The notes beneath the pieces are model-generated. The model was not told the origin of the DNA, searched no databases, and worked only from the letters and a program-made list of their open reading frames with translations. From positions 1-38,494 of the forward strand of contig NZ_PQHW01000070.1 in the NCBI RefSeq assembly GCF_003385215.1: a DNA stretch of 38,494 nucleotides. The letters run 5' to 3'. The first letter of the stretch is position 1. The number at the start of each line of letters is the position of its first letter. The stretch is from Amycolatopsis thermalba (GTDB lineage: Bacteria; Actinomycetota; Actinomycetes; Mycobacteriales; Pseudonocardiaceae). This document shows, piece by piece, positions 28,350 to 37,282 of this stretch. The translations under genes and the position numbers were made by a program.

Positions 28350-29526
28350 CCCCGTGGGCGCCTCCATCGGCGTGGGCATGATCGGGCACGCCTTCATGGG
28401 CGCCGTCCACGCCCACGCCTGGCGCTCGGTCCACCGGTTCTTCGACGTGCCCCTGGTGCCGCGGCTGGCCGTGCTCGGCGGCCGCGACCCGGAGCGCACG
28501 AAGGCCGCCGCCGCCAAGCAGGGCTGGCCGGACACCGAGACCGACTGGGCCACCCTGGTCGCCCGCGACGACGTCGGCATCGTCGACATCTGCACGCCCG
28601 GGGACTCGCACGCCGAGATCGCGCTGGCCGCGCTGGCCGCGGGCAAGCACGTGCTGTGCGAGAAACCCCTGGCGAACTCGGTCGCCGAGGCCGAGGAGAT
28701 GGCCGCGGCCGCCGAGCGCGCGGCGGTCAACGGGCAGCGGGCGATGGTCGGGTTCAACTACCGGCGGGTGCCGGCGATCGCGCTGGCCCGCAGGATGGTC
28801 GCCGACGGCAGGCTGGGCACGATCCGCCAGGTGCGGGCCGCCTACCTGCAGGACTGGCTGGCCGACCCGGCCACGCCGATGACCTGGCGGCTGCGGCGGG
28901 ACAAGGCCGGGTCCGGGGCGCTGGGCGACATCGCCGCGCACGCGGTGGACACCGCCCAGTTCGTCCTCGGCGACCGGATCACCGGGGTGTCGGCGATGAC
29001 CGAGACGTTCGTGCGGGAGCGGCCGCTGTCCGGGGAGCCGGGCAGCGCGCTGGGCGAGGTCGACGTGGACGACTGCGCGGTGTTCCTGGCCCGGTTCACC
29101 GGCGGCGCGGTCGCCACGTTCGAGGCCACCCGGTTCGCGCTGGGCCGCAAGAACGCGCTGCGGCTGGAGATCAACGGGTCGCGTGGCAGCCTGGCCTTCG
29201 ACTTCGAGTCGATGAACGAGCTGTCGTTCTACGACGGCGACGACGACCCGGCCGAGGCGGGGTTCCGGCGGATCCTGGTGACCGAGCCGGACCACCCCTA
29301 CGTCGGGGCGTGGTGGCCGCCCGGACACCTGCTGGGCTACGAGCACACCTTCACCCACGAGATCGCCGACTTCCTCACCGCCATCGGCGAGCAGCGCGAC
29401 CCCGAGCCGTCCTTCGCCGACGGCCTCCAGGTCCAGCGGGTGCTGCACGCGGTGGAGGAGAGCGCGGGCAACGGAACGTCCTGGGTCGGCGTATCAATGT
29501 CGACCGAAAGGGTGATCGATGCCTGA
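28324..29526 (+). CDS. Gfo/Idh/MocA-family oxidoreductase
   Basis: A 400-residue NAD(P)-dependent sugar or cyclitol dehydrogenase. The Rossmann domain has GVGMIGHAFMGAVHAHAW, DICTPGDSHAEIALAAL and the family hallmark HVLCEKPLANSVAEAEEM. The C-terminal domain includes GFNYRRVPAIALARRM, LGDIAAHAVDTAQFVLGD with the usual catalytic His, and DDCAVFLARFTGG. The chosen ATG lies inside the binding-protein gene, with AAGGAG 13 bases upstream; GTG 28354 just after that gene's stop is an alternative. Its position suggests it oxidises the imported ligand. It overlaps the Ino1-like gene by 8 bases. Confidence 0.94.
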   Translation: MPMSPSTPDPVGASIGVGMIGHAFMGAVHAHAWRSVHRFFDVPLVPRLAVLGGRDPERTKAAAAKQGWPDTETDWATLVARDDVGIVDICTPGDSHAEIALAALAAGKHVLCEKPLANSVAEAEEMAAAAERAAVNGQRAMVGFNYRRVPAIALARRMVADGRLGTIRQVRAAYLQDWLADPATPMTWRLRRDKAGSGALGDIAAHAVDTAQFVLGDRITGVSAMTETFVRERPLSGEPGSALGEVDVDDCAVFLARFTGGAVATFEATRFALGRKNALRLEINGSRGSLAFDFESMNELSFYDGDDDPAEAGFRRILVTEPDHPYVGAWWPPGHLLGYEHTFTHEIADFLTAIGEQRDPEPSFADGLQVQRVLHAVEESAGNGTSWVGVSMSTERVIDA

Positions 29527-30670
29527 GAGAACTGGATTGTGGCTGGTCGGCGCGCGTGGCTCGGTGGCCACGACGGCGATCAGCGGGCTGCTCGCGATGC
29601 GGTCCGGCCTCGCCGGGCCGGACGGCTGCGTGACCGAGCGGCTCGACGTGGCGCCCGGGGTGCTCCCGGGCTGGGACGAGCTCGTCGTCGGCGGGCACGA
29701 CCTGGTGGACACGCCACTGGAGAAGAAGGCGGAGCAGCTCACCGCGGGCGGGCTGCTCCCGGCCGGCCTGCTGCCGGCCATCCGCGACGGCCTGCGTGCC
29801 GTCGAGGCCGACCTGCGCCTGGTGCCCGCCGGGCGCACGCAGGCCGAGATCGCCGCGCGGCTGGCCGACGACCTGCGCGAGTTCCGCACCCGGCACGGCC
29901 TGTCGGCCGTCGTGGTGATCAACGTCTCGTCCACGGAACCCCCAACCGTGGACGCGCCGGAGCACCACGACCTCGACGCGCTGGTGGCGGCGCTGGACGA
30001 GCCGGACCGGGAGGTGCTGCCCGGCAGCTCCCTGGCGGCGTACGCGGCGGTGTCGGCGGGGTGCCCCTTCGTGGACTTCACGCCGTCGACGGGCATCCGG
30101 TTGCCCGCGCTGGTGGAATTCGCCCGGCGGCAGGGTCTGCCCTACGCCGGATCGGACGGCAAGACCGGTGAGACGCTGCTGCGCTCGGTGCTCGCGCCGA
30201 TGTTCGCGGCCCGGGCGCTGAAGGTGCGCTCGTGGTCGGGCACGAACCTGCTCGGCGGCGGGGACGGCGCGACCCTGGCCGACCCGGTGAAGGCGGCCGG
30301 GAAGCTGGAGTCGAAGGCCCGCGGCCTGGCGGCGCTGCTCGGTGACGACGTGACCGCGCCGCTGCACATCGACCACGTGCCGGACCTGGGCGAGCAGAAG
30401 ACGGCGTGGGACCACGTGTCGTTCGAGGGCTTCCTGGGCGCGCGGATGACCCTGCAGTTCACCTGGACCGGCTACGACTCGGCCCTGGCCGCGCCGCTGG
30501 TGCTGGACCTGGCGCGGCTGACCGCGGCCGCGTACCGGGCCGGCGAGTCCGGGCCGCTGGGCCAGCTGGCGTTCTTCTTCAAGGACCCGGTGGGCACCGG
30601 CGAGCACCGGTTCGCCGAGCAGGCGCGGATCCTGGCCGAGTGGGCGTCGTCGCTGGGGCGGCAGCAGTGA
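29519..30670 (+). CDS. Ino1-like inositol-3-phosphate synthase
   Basis: A 383-residue member of the myo-inositol-phosphate synthase family, which converts glucose 6-phosphate to inositol 3-phosphate with NAD. The Rossmann motif LWLVGARGSVATTAISG is at residues 7-23, and VVVINVSSTEPP and the active-site block GSDGKTGETLLRSVLAPMF (about residues 211-229) follow, then RSWSGTNLLGGGDGATLADP. It is not in a housekeeping context. It sits between an oxidoreductase and an ebo-type prenyltransferase, the place held by the EboD sugar-phosphate cyclase in other ebo clusters. Its product may therefore be the head group for the next enzyme. The GTGA overlap with the prenyltransferase gene suggests coupling. 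Confidence 0.92.
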   Translation: MPERTGLWLVGARGSVATTAISGLLAMRSGLAGPDGCVTERLDVAPGVLPGWDELVVGGHDLVDTPLEKKAEQLTAGGLLPAGLLPAIRDGLRAVEADLRLVPAGRTQAEIAARLADDLREFRTRHGLSAVVVINVSSTEPPTVDAPEHHDLDALVAALDEPDREVLPGSSLAAYAAVSAGCPFVDFTPSTGIRLPALVEFARRQGLPYAGSDGKTGETLLRSVLAPMFAARALKVRSWSGTNLLGGGDGATLADPVKAAGKLESKARGLAALLGDDVTAPLHIDHVPDLGEQKTAWDHVSFEGFLGARMTLQFTWTGYDSALAAPLVLDLARLTAAAYRAGESGPLGQLAFFFKDPVGTGEHRFAEQARILAEWASSLGRQQ

Positions 30671-31521
30671 ACCCCTACGTACAGCTGGTCCGGGCCCCGG
30701 CCGCGCTGAGCGTCCTCGGCGACACCGTCGCGGGCGCCGCCGCGGCCGGTCGTCCGTTGCGGGGACGGCGGCTCGCGCTGCCGCTGGCCTCGGTGGCCTT
30801 CTACTGGTCGGGCATGGCGCTCAACGACTGGGCCGACCGGGACCTGGACGCGGTCGAGCGCCCGGAGCGGCCGATCCCGTCCGGCCGGGTCAGCCCGAAC
30901 CGGGCGCTCGGGATCGCGGCCGGGCTGACCGGGGCGGGTCTCGGGTTGTCCGCGCTGGCGGGTGGCCGGGACGCCCTCAAGGTCGCCGCGCCGCTGGCGG
31001 CGGCGGTGTGGGCCTACGACACCGTGCTGAAGAAGACCCCGCTCGCGGCGGTGTCGATGGCGGTGTGCCGGTCGCTGGACGTGCTGCTCGGCGCGGGTGG
31101 CTCGGGTGCGGCGAAGGCGGTGGTCCCGGCCGCGGTGCTGGGCGGGCACACGCTCGGCGTGACGGCGTTGTCGGCCGGTGAGGTGCACGGCGGTTCCCCG
31201 GCGCGGGCGGCCGGTGCCCTCGCGCTGACCTCGGCGTCCGCGGCCGCCGCGGTGTCCGGCCGCGGCGGTGCGCCCGGTCACCGGGTGGCGGCGCTGGCCG
31301 CGGCCGCCGGATACGGCGTGAGCGTCGGGTCCAAGCAGTACGCGGCGGTGCGCAAGCCGTCCGCGGCGGTGGTCCGGACGGCCACGGCCGCCGGGATCCA
31401 CGGCATGGTCCCGCTGCAGGCCGCGCTCGCGGCCCGGCGCGGCGGCGTGCTGGGCGGCGGCCTGGTCGCGCTGGCGCTGCCGCTGGCCAAGCGGCTGGGC
31501 CGGAAGGTGAGCCCGACATGA
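30667..31521 (+). CDS. eboC: EboC/SCO3242-type UbiA-like prenyltransferase
   Basis: A 284-residue integral membrane protein with about 8-9 hydrophobic segments, of the UbiA superfamily. The first Asp motif is present near residue 52 (LNDWADRDLDAVERPERPIP). Family blocks AVWAYDTVLKKTPLAAVSMA and CRSLDVLLGAG follow. The second Asp-rich motif of ordinary UbiA enzymes is not visible; the corresponding stretch near residue 169 reads LSAGEVHGGSPARA. It probably transfers a prenyl group to a non-aromatic acceptor, perhaps an inositol phosphate or a derivative. The start is GTG 30667, overlapping the Ino1 stop by 4 bases. The acceptor and prenyl chain length are inference. Confidence 0.88.
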   Translation: MNPYVQLVRAPAALSVLGDTVAGAAAAGRPLRGRRLALPLASVAFYWSGMALNDWADRDLDAVERPERPIPSGRVSPNRALGIAAGLTGAGLGLSALAGGRDALKVAAPLAAAVWAYDTVLKKTPLAAVSMAVCRSLDVLLGAGGSGAAKAVVPAAVLGGHTLGVTALSAGEVHGGSPARAAGALALTSASAAAAVSGRGGAPGHRVAALAAAAGYGVSVGSKQYAAVRKPSAAVVRTATAAGIHGMVPLQAALAARRGGVLGGGLVALALPLAKRLGRKVSPT

Positions 31522-32930
31522 GCGGCTACCACCTCGGCTACGGCACCAACGGGTTCGCCAACCACCGGCTCGACGACGCGCTGGCGATCATCGCCGACCT
31601 GGGCTACACCTCGGTCGCGCTGACGCTGGACCACCAGCACCTCGACCCGTACGCCGGCGACCTGGCCGCGCGGGTGGACCGGGTCGCGGCCCGGCTGGGC
31701 GAGCTGGGCCTGCGGTGCGTCGTGGAGACCGGCGCGCGGTTCCTGCTCGACCCGTGGCACAAGCACGAACCGACCCTGGTCAGCGAGAACGCGGACCGGC
31801 GCCTGGACTTCCTGGCCCGGGCGATCCGGGTCGCCGAGGGCCTGGGCGCCGACTGCGTGTCGTTCTGGTCCGGCGTGTCCACAGTGGACACCGCGACGGC
31901 GTGGGAGCGGCTGCGGTCGCGGATGCCCGCGGTGCTGGCCGAGGCGGACCGGCGCGGTGTCCGCCTCGGCCTGGAACCGGAACCCGGGATGCTGGTGGAG
32001 ACCCTGTCGGACGCGCTGCGGCTGCGCACCGAGCTGGGCGAACCCGAGCTGCTCGGGATCACCCTCGACGTCGGGCACTGCGTGGCCGTCGAGCCGACCG
32101 ACGCGGCCGCCTGCATCCGGCAGGCCAAGGGGCTGCTGGTCAACGTGCAGCTGGACGACATGCGGCCGGGCGTGCACGAGCACCTCGAGTTCGGCGACGG
32201 CGAGCTGGACCTGCCGGCCACGCTCGCCGCGCTGGACGAGATCGGCTACACCGGGGTCGCCGCCGTCGAGCTGCCCCGGCACAGCCACGCCGCGCCGCAG
32301 GTCGCCCGTGCCGCGCTGACCGCGTTGCGGGCGGCGCGGCTGGACCAGTCGTGGCTCGGCGAGGCGCAGCGGCGGATCGCGACCGATCCGGCCGCGGTGG
32401 CGACCCTGTTCCCGGCCGCCGGACGGCACGTCGGGCGCGGGCCGCTGCACCCGGACACCGATCCGGACGGCCTGGCCCACGGCACGGCCGACGACCTCGC
32501 GCGCACGCGGCTGCTGCAAACACTGGCGGCCGCCCTGCCCGCGGACGACTTCGCCGCGGAGCTGGCCGACCTCTACCGCTACGGCGACGGCGCCGAGCGG
32601 CGGGGCGTGCTGCGGGCGCTGGCCGCGGTCGGCGACAAGGCCGTCGCCGCCGGTCTCGACCTCGTCCGCGACGCCCTGCGCAGCAACGACACCGGCCTGA
32701 TCGCCGCCGCGCTCGGCCCGTTCGCCGCCCGTCACCTGGACCAGCACGGCTGGCGCCACGGCGTGCTCAAATGCCTGTTCACCGGCATCCCGCTCGCCGC
32801 CGTCGCCGAGCTGGACCGGCGGGCCGACGACGAGCTGCGCCGCATGATCACCGACTACGCGGGGGAGCGCCGCGCCGCCGGCCGCCCGGTTCCCGCCGAC
32901 GCCCTCCGCTTCCTGGAAGAGACACCCTGA
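31518..32930 (+). CDS. eboA: TIM-barrel isomerase fused to EboA domain
   Basis: A 470-residue two-part protein. Residues 1 to about 275 are a xylose-isomerase-like TIM barrel (LGYGTNGFANHRLDDALAII, GVRLGLEPEPGMLVE, LGITLDVGHCVAVEP, LVNVQLDDMRPGVHEHLEFG, VAAVELPRHSHAA), with Glu, His and Asp at metal-ligand positions. Residues about 290-470 are the helical EboA domain (LADLYRYGDGAERRGVLRAL, LVRDALRSNDTGLI, WRHGVLKCLFTGIPLAAVAE, DELRRMITDYAGERRAAGR). In most ebo clusters EboA is a separate small protein of unknown function, so the fusion ties it to a sugar or cyclitol step. The gene starts with ATG and overlaps the prenyltransferase stop by 4 bases. Confidence 0.9.
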   Translation: MSGYHLGYGTNGFANHRLDDALAIIADLGYTSVALTLDHQHLDPYAGDLAARVDRVAARLGELGLRCVVETGARFLLDPWHKHEPTLVSENADRRLDFLARAIRVAEGLGADCVSFWSGVSTVDTATAWERLRSRMPAVLAEADRRGVRLGLEPEPGMLVETLSDALRLRTELGEPELLGITLDVGHCVAVEPTDAAACIRQAKGLLVNVQLDDMRPGVHEHLEFGDGELDLPATLAALDEIGYTGVAAVELPRHSHAAPQVARAALTALRAARLDQSWLGEAQRRIATDPAAVATLFPAAGRHVGRGPLHPDTDPDGLAHGTADDLARTRLLQTLAAALPADDFAAELADLYRYGDGAERRGVLRALAAVGDKAVAAGLDLVRDALRSNDTGLIAAALGPFAARHLDQHGWRHGVLKCLFTGIPLAAVAELDRRADDELRRMITDYAGERRAAGRPVPADALRFLEETP

Positions 32931-33805
32931 TGCGCCTGTTCGATCCGCACATCCACATGACCTCCCGCACCACCGACGACTACGAGGCCATGTACGCCGC
33001 CGGCGTGCGGGCCCTGGTCGAGCCCGCGTTCTGGCTCGGCCAGCCGCGCACCGGTGTGTCGTCGTTCACCGACTACTTCGACGGCCTGATCGGCTGGGAA
33101 CGCTTCCGCGCCGCCCAGTTCGGCATCCGCCACCACTGCACGATCGCGCTCAACCCCAAGGAGGCCAACGACCCGCGCTGCACGCCGGTGCTCGACGTGC
33201 TGCCGCGTTACCTCGCCAAGGACGGCGTGGTCGCGGTCGGCGAGGTCGGCTACGACTCGATGACCCCGGCCGAGGACGCCGCCTTCGCCCGCCAGCTGGA
33301 ACTGGCGAAGGAACACGACCTGCCGGTGCTGGTGCACACCCCGCACCGCGACAAGCTGGAAGGCACCAAGCGCACGCTCGCGGTGGTCGCCGAGTCCGGC
33401 ATCGCCCCGGAGCGGGTCGTGGTCGACCACCTCAACGAGGTCACCGTGGGCCTGGTCAAGGAGTCCGGCGCCTGGATGGGCTTTTCCATCTACCCGGACA
33501 CCAAGATGGACGAGCAGCGCATGGTCGCGATCCTGCGCGAGTACGGCACGGAGAAGATGCTGGTCAACTCCGCCGCCGACTGGGGCCGCTCGGACCCGCT
33601 CAAGGTGCACAAGACCGGGCTGGCGATGCTCGGCGGCGGGTTCGCCGAGTCCGATGTGGACAAAGTGCTGTGGGCCAACCCGGTCGCCTTCTACGGCCAG
33701 AGCGGCCGGCTGGTACTCGACGAGCTGCCTGGCTTCAGCGCGGCCAAGGAGACCTTCGAGGGCAACTCGGTGCTGCGCGGCGGGCGGGACGAGGCGGTCG
33801 CGTGA
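32930..33805 (+). CDS. eboB: EboB, TatD-like metal-dependent hydrolase
   Basis: A 291-residue amidohydrolase-superfamily protein of the TatD-like EboB type. Metal-binding motifs are LFDPHIHMTSR at residues 3-13, VGEVGYDSMTP, PVLVHTPHRDKLEGTK and VVVDHLNEVTVGLVK, with the late Asp in LVNSAADWGRSDPLK. All lie in the expected order for a TIM-barrel hydrolase. Its substrate in ebo clusters is not known. The ATG shares one base with the preceding stop, and the stop overlaps the eboE GTG by 4. Confidence 0.92.
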   Translation: MRLFDPHIHMTSRTTDDYEAMYAAGVRALVEPAFWLGQPRTGVSSFTDYFDGLIGWERFRAAQFGIRHHCTIALNPKEANDPRCTPVLDVLPRYLAKDGVVAVGEVGYDSMTPAEDAAFARQLELAKEHDLPVLVHTPHRDKLEGTKRTLAVVAESGIAPERVVVDHLNEVTVGLVKESGAWMGFSIYPDTKMDEQRMVAILREYGTEKMLVNSAADWGRSDPLKVHKTGLAMLGGGFAESDVDKVLWANPVAFYGQSGRLVLDELPGFSAAKETFEGNSVLRGGRDEAVA

Positions 33806-34887
33806 CGCCCCTGTCCTACTGCACCAACGTCCATCCGGCCGAGGACCTGCACGGGGTCCTCGGCCAGCTCGACTCCTACGCCCTGCCGGTGCGCGAGCGG
33901 CTCGGCGCGGACCGGCTCGGGCTGGGACTGTGGCTGGCCGCCGACGTCGCGTCGGCGCTGGCCGCGGACGCGGGCGAGCGCAAGCGGTTGCGCGCCGAGC
34001 TGGACGCGCGCGGCCTGGAAGTGGTGACGCTCAACGCGTTCCCCTACGGCGGGTTTCACGACCCGGTCGTCAAGCAGAAGGTCTACCACCCACGGTGGAC
34101 CGCCCGGGCACGCGCGGAGTACACGCTGAACTGCGCGGCCGTGCTGTCCGCGCTGCTGCCCGGCGACGCGGAGTTCGGCAGCATCTCGACCCTGCCGCTG
34201 GGCTGGCGGGAACCGTGGACGCCGGAGGACGACACGGCGGCCCAGCGGTTGCTCGACGAGGTGACCGCCGGGCTGCGGGCTCAGGAGCGGACGATCCGGC
34301 TCGCCGTCGAGCCGGAACCCGGCTGCATCCTGGACACCGTGCACGACGCCGTGTCCTGGCTGGCCGGGCGCGTCGATCCGGCCCACGTCGGCCTGTGCCT
34401 GGACACCTGCCACCTCGCGGTGTCCTTCGCCGACCCGGCCGGGGCGGTCGCCGAGATCGGCGCGGCCGGGCTGGACGTGGTGAAGGTCCAGATGTCGGCC
34501 GCGCTGCACGTGCCGGACCCGCGGGACCCGGCGGCGCGCGAGGCCCTGGCGGCGTTCGACGAGCCGCGGTACCTGCACCAGACCCGGGAGTCGGCGGGCG
34601 GCGGCGTCCGCAAGGCCGACGACCTGGGCGAGGCGTTCGCGGACCTGCCGGGGGAGGGGCCGTGGCGCGTGCACTTCCACGTGCCGCTGCACGCGACCCC
34701 GGCGGCGCCGCTGTCCTCGACCACCGAGGTGCTGGCCCAGGCCCTCGCCGCGCTGCCGCCGAAACCGGCGCACCTGGAAGTGGAAACCTACACCTGGACG
34801 GTGCTGCCGGAGGCGCACCGCCAGGACCTCATCGGCGGGATCGCGGCGGAGCTGTCCTTCGCCGCGGGATTGGTGGCGACGAAGTGA
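33802..34887 (+). CDS. eboE: EboE, TIM-barrel metabolite-traffic protein
   Basis: A 361-residue xylose-isomerase-like TIM barrel of the EboE family. It begins with the characteristic [20 protein letters not shown] and contains [53 protein letters not shown] (Glu), [16 protein letters not shown] (Asp and His), [15 protein letters not shown] and [17 protein letters not shown]. The substrate is unknown; the family name comes from ebo clusters implicated in export of a metabolite. The start is GTG 33802. Both ends overlap neighbours by 4 bases. Confidence 0.92.
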   Translation: MTPLSYCTNVHPAEDLHGVLGQLDSYALPVRERLGADRLGLGLWLAADVASALAADAGERKRLRAELDARGLEVVTLNAFPYGGFHDPVVKQKVYHPRWTARARAEYTLNCAAVLSALLPGDAEFGSISTLPLGWREPWTPEDDTAAQRLLDEVTAGLRAQERTIRLAVEPEPGCILDTVHDAVSWLAGRVDPAHVGLCLDTCHLAVSFADPAGAVAEIGAAGLDVVKVQMSAALHVPDPRDPAAREALAAFDEPRYLHQTRESAGGGVRKADDLGEAFADLPGEGPWRVHFHVPLHATPAAPLSSTTEVLAQALAALPPKPAHLEVETYTWTVLPEAHRQDLIGGIAAELSFAAGLVATK

Positions 34888-36278
34888 AACCGCTCCTGGT
34901 GCTCGACGTCGTGGGGATGACCCCGCGGCTGCTCAGGCACATGCCGAACGTGGCGAAGCTGGGGCAGCAGGGCTGGCAGGCGCGGCTGGACACCGTGCTG
35001 CCCGCGGTGACCTGCAGCGTCCAGTCCACGTTCCTGACCGGGCGGATGCCCAGCGAGCACGGCGTCGTCGGCAACGGCTGGTACTTCCGCGAGCTGGGCG
35101 AGGTCTTCCTGTGGCGCCAGCACAACAAGCTGGTCGAGGGCGAGAAGCTGTGGGAGACCGCGCGGGCGGTGCACCCCGGGTACCGCGCGGCGAACGTGTG
35201 CTGGTGGTACGCGATGGGCGCGACCACGGACTTCACCGTGACCCCCCGGCCGATCTACTACGCCGACGGGAAGAAGGCGCCGGACTGCTACACGCGCCCG
35301 CCGGAGCTGCACGACCGGCTCACTTCGCGGCTGGGCGAGTTCCCGCTGTTCCAGTACTGGGGCCCGACCGCGTCGATCGCCTCCACCGACTGGATCGTCG
35401 GGGCGACCTCGGCGATCCTGCGGGAGGACCGGCCGGAGCTGACCCTGGCCTACCTGCCGCACCTGGACTACGACCTGCAGCGGTTCGGCCCGGACTCGCC
35501 GCAGGCCATCGCGGCGGCACGCGCGGTCGACGCGTCCGTGGCGCCGCTGCTGGACCAGGCCCGCGGCGCCGGTGTCGGGGTGGTGGCGTTGTCGGAGTAC
35601 GGCATCACCAACGCGCACCGGCCGGTGGACGTCAACCGGCTGCTGCGCCGCGAGGGCCTGCTCGAGGTCTACACGCAGGACGGCATGGAGTACCTGGACC
35701 CGTGGACGTCGCGGGCCTTCGCCGTCGCCGACCACCAGGTCGGCCACGTCTACGTGGCCGACGAAGCGGACCTGCCGCGGGTGCGCGGCCTGCTGGGGGA
35801 ACTGTCCGGTGTGGACGAAGTGCTGGACCGACAGGCCCAGTCCCGCTACGGTATCGACCACCCGCGGGCGGGCGAGTTCGTGGTGACCGCGGAGCCGGAC
35901 GCGTGGTTCACCTACTACTACTGGCTCGACGACGACCGCGCGCCGGACTTCGCGCGTGGCGTGGAGATCCACCGCAAGCCCGGGTACGACCCGGCCGAGC
36001 TGTTCTTCGACCCGGCCGATCCGCTGGTCAAGGCCAAGGCCGGGCTGAACCTGGTGCGCAAGAAGGCCGGCCTGCGGTACGCGATGAAGACCACGCCGCT
36101 GGACCCGGCGCCGGTGCGCGGCTCGCACGGGCGACTGCCGGACTCGCCGGACGACGGGCCGGTGCTGCTGTGCGGGGACGCGGACGTGCCGGAGCGGGCA
36201 CGGCTGGCCGCCACCGAGGTCCGCGACCTGCTGCTGAGCGTGCAAGGACTGAAGACGACGGAAGGGAGCCGGCGATGA
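34884..36278 (+). CDS. eboF: EboF-like alkaline-phosphatase-superfamily phosphodiesterase
   Basis: A 464-residue type I phosphodiesterase/nucleotide-pyrophosphatase-like protein. Near the start are [18 protein letters not shown] (metal Asp) and the nucleophile block [20 protein letters not shown] with Thr. [15 protein letters not shown] supplies the next metal ligands. The usual SDHG second-site motif reads [15 protein letters not shown], with Glu and Tyr in place of Asp and His. The C-terminal [17 protein letters not shown] keeps the late His. There is no signal peptide, so it acts in the cytoplasm, perhaps on a phosphate or pyrophosphate bond of the pathway product. The start is GTG 34884. 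Confidence 0.88.
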   Translation: MKPLLVLDVVGMTPRLLRHMPNVAKLGQQGWQARLDTVLPAVTCSVQSTFLTGRMPSEHGVVGNGWYFRELGEVFLWRQHNKLVEGEKLWETARAVHPGYRAANVCWWYAMGATTDFTVTPRPIYYADGKKAPDCYTRPPELHDRLTSRLGEFPLFQYWGPTASIASTDWIVGATSAILREDRPELTLAYLPHLDYDLQRFGPDSPQAIAAARAVDASVAPLLDQARGAGVGVVALSEYGITNAHRPVDVNRLLRREGLLEVYTQDGMEYLDPWTSRAFAVADHQVGHVYVADEADLPRVRGLLGELSGVDEVLDRQAQSRYGIDHPRAGEFVVTAEPDAWFTYYYWLDDDRAPDFARGVEIHRKPGYDPAELFFDPADPLVKAKAGLNLVRKKAGLRYAMKTTPLDPAPVRGSHGRLPDSPDDGPVLLCGDADVPERARLAATEVRDLLLSVQGLKTTEGSRR

Positions 36279-37279
36279 GCCGTCCGGTCACGTTGTTCAC
36301 CGGCCAGTGGGCCGATCTGCCCTTCGAGGAGGTGTGCCGGCTCGCCTCGCAGTGGGGCTACGACGGGCTGGAGATCGCCTGCAGCGGCGACCACTTCGAG
36401 GTCGACCGGGCGCTCGCCGAGGACGACTACGTCGCGGGACGGCACAAGATCCTGGAGTCCCATGGCCTGAAGGTGTGGGCGATCTCGAACCACCTGGTCG
36501 GGCAGGCGGTGTGCGACGACCCGATCGACGAGCGGCACCGCAACATCCTGCCGCCCCGCGTCTGGGGCGACGGCGAGCCGGAGGGCGTGCGTCAGCGGGC
36601 GGCCGCCGAGATGGCCGACACCGCCCGGGCCGCGGCGAAGCTCGGCGTGGACACCGTCGTCGGCTTCACCGGGTCGAAGATCTGGAAGTACGTGGCGATG
36701 TTCCCGCCGGTGTCGCAGGACGTGATCGACGACGGGTACGCCGACTTCGCCGAGCGCTGGAACCCGATCCTGGACGTGTTCGACGAGGTGGGGGTGCGGT
36801 TCGCGCACGAGGTGCACCCGTCGGAGATCGCCTACGACTACTGGACGACTCGCCGGGCCCTGGACGCGGTGGGCAACCGGGCGGCGTTCGGGCTGAACTG
36901 GGACCCGTCGCACTTCGTGTGGCAGGACCTCGATCCGGTCGGGTTCATCCTGGACTTCGCCGACCGGATCTACCACGTCGACTGCAAGGACACGAAGAAG
37001 CGGTTCGACGGCCGCAACGGGCGGCTCGGGTCGCACCTGGCGTGGGCCGATGCGCGGCGCGGGTGGGACTTCGTGTCCACCGGGCACGGTGACGTGCCGT
37101 GGGAGGAGTGCTTCCGGGCGCTCAACTCGATCGGCTACCGCGGGCCGATCTCGGTGGAGTGGGAGGACGCCGGCATGGACCGGTTGCGCGGCGCCGAGGA
37201 GGCGGTCGGGTTCGTCCGGAACCTGCTGTGGGACAAGCCCGCCGCCGCCTTCGACTCCGCGTTCAGCACCGAGCGCTGA
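36275..37279 (+). CDS. Sugar phosphate isomerase/epimerase (TIM barrel)
   Basis: A 334-residue AP-endonuclease-2-type TIM barrel. It opens with [20 protein letters not shown] and has [52 protein letters not shown] (Glu, His), [19 protein letters not shown] (Asp, His), [10 protein letters not shown] and [12 protein letters not shown] (final Glu), the complete metal set of the family. Such proteins often work with Gfo/Idh/MocA dehydrogenases in cyclitol or rare-sugar use, so it probably acts with the oxidoreductase at the other end of this operon. The ATG overlaps the phosphodiesterase stop by 4 bases. It is the last gene of the unit. Confidence 0.94.
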   Translation: MSRPVTLFTGQWADLPFEEVCRLASQWGYDGLEIACSGDHFEVDRALAEDDYVAGRHKILESHGLKVWAISNHLVGQAVCDDPIDERHRNILPPRVWGDGEPEGVRQRAAAEMADTARAAAKLGVDTVVGFTGSKIWKYVAMFPPVSQDVIDDGYADFAERWNPILDVFDEVGVRFAHEVHPSEIAYDYWTTRRALDAVGNRAAFGLNWDPSHFVWQDLDPVGFILDFADRIYHVDCKDTKKRFDGRNGRLGSHLAWADARRGWDFVSTGHGDVPWEECFRALNSIGYRGPISVEWEDAGMDRLRGAEEAVGFVRNLLWDKPAAAFDSAFSTER

Positions 37280-37282
37280 CCC

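Noticed and set aside
29519-30670. Housekeeping ino1 for phosphatidylinositol
   Set aside because: The position inside an ebo-type operon, between an oxidoreductase and a prenyltransferase, argues for a dedicated copy, though this is not proven.
33654-34883. Frame extension upstream of the EboF-like gene
   Set aside because: It reads through eboE in another frame with Arg/Gly-rich sequence; the true start GTG 34884 overlaps the eboE stop by 4 bases like the other junctions.
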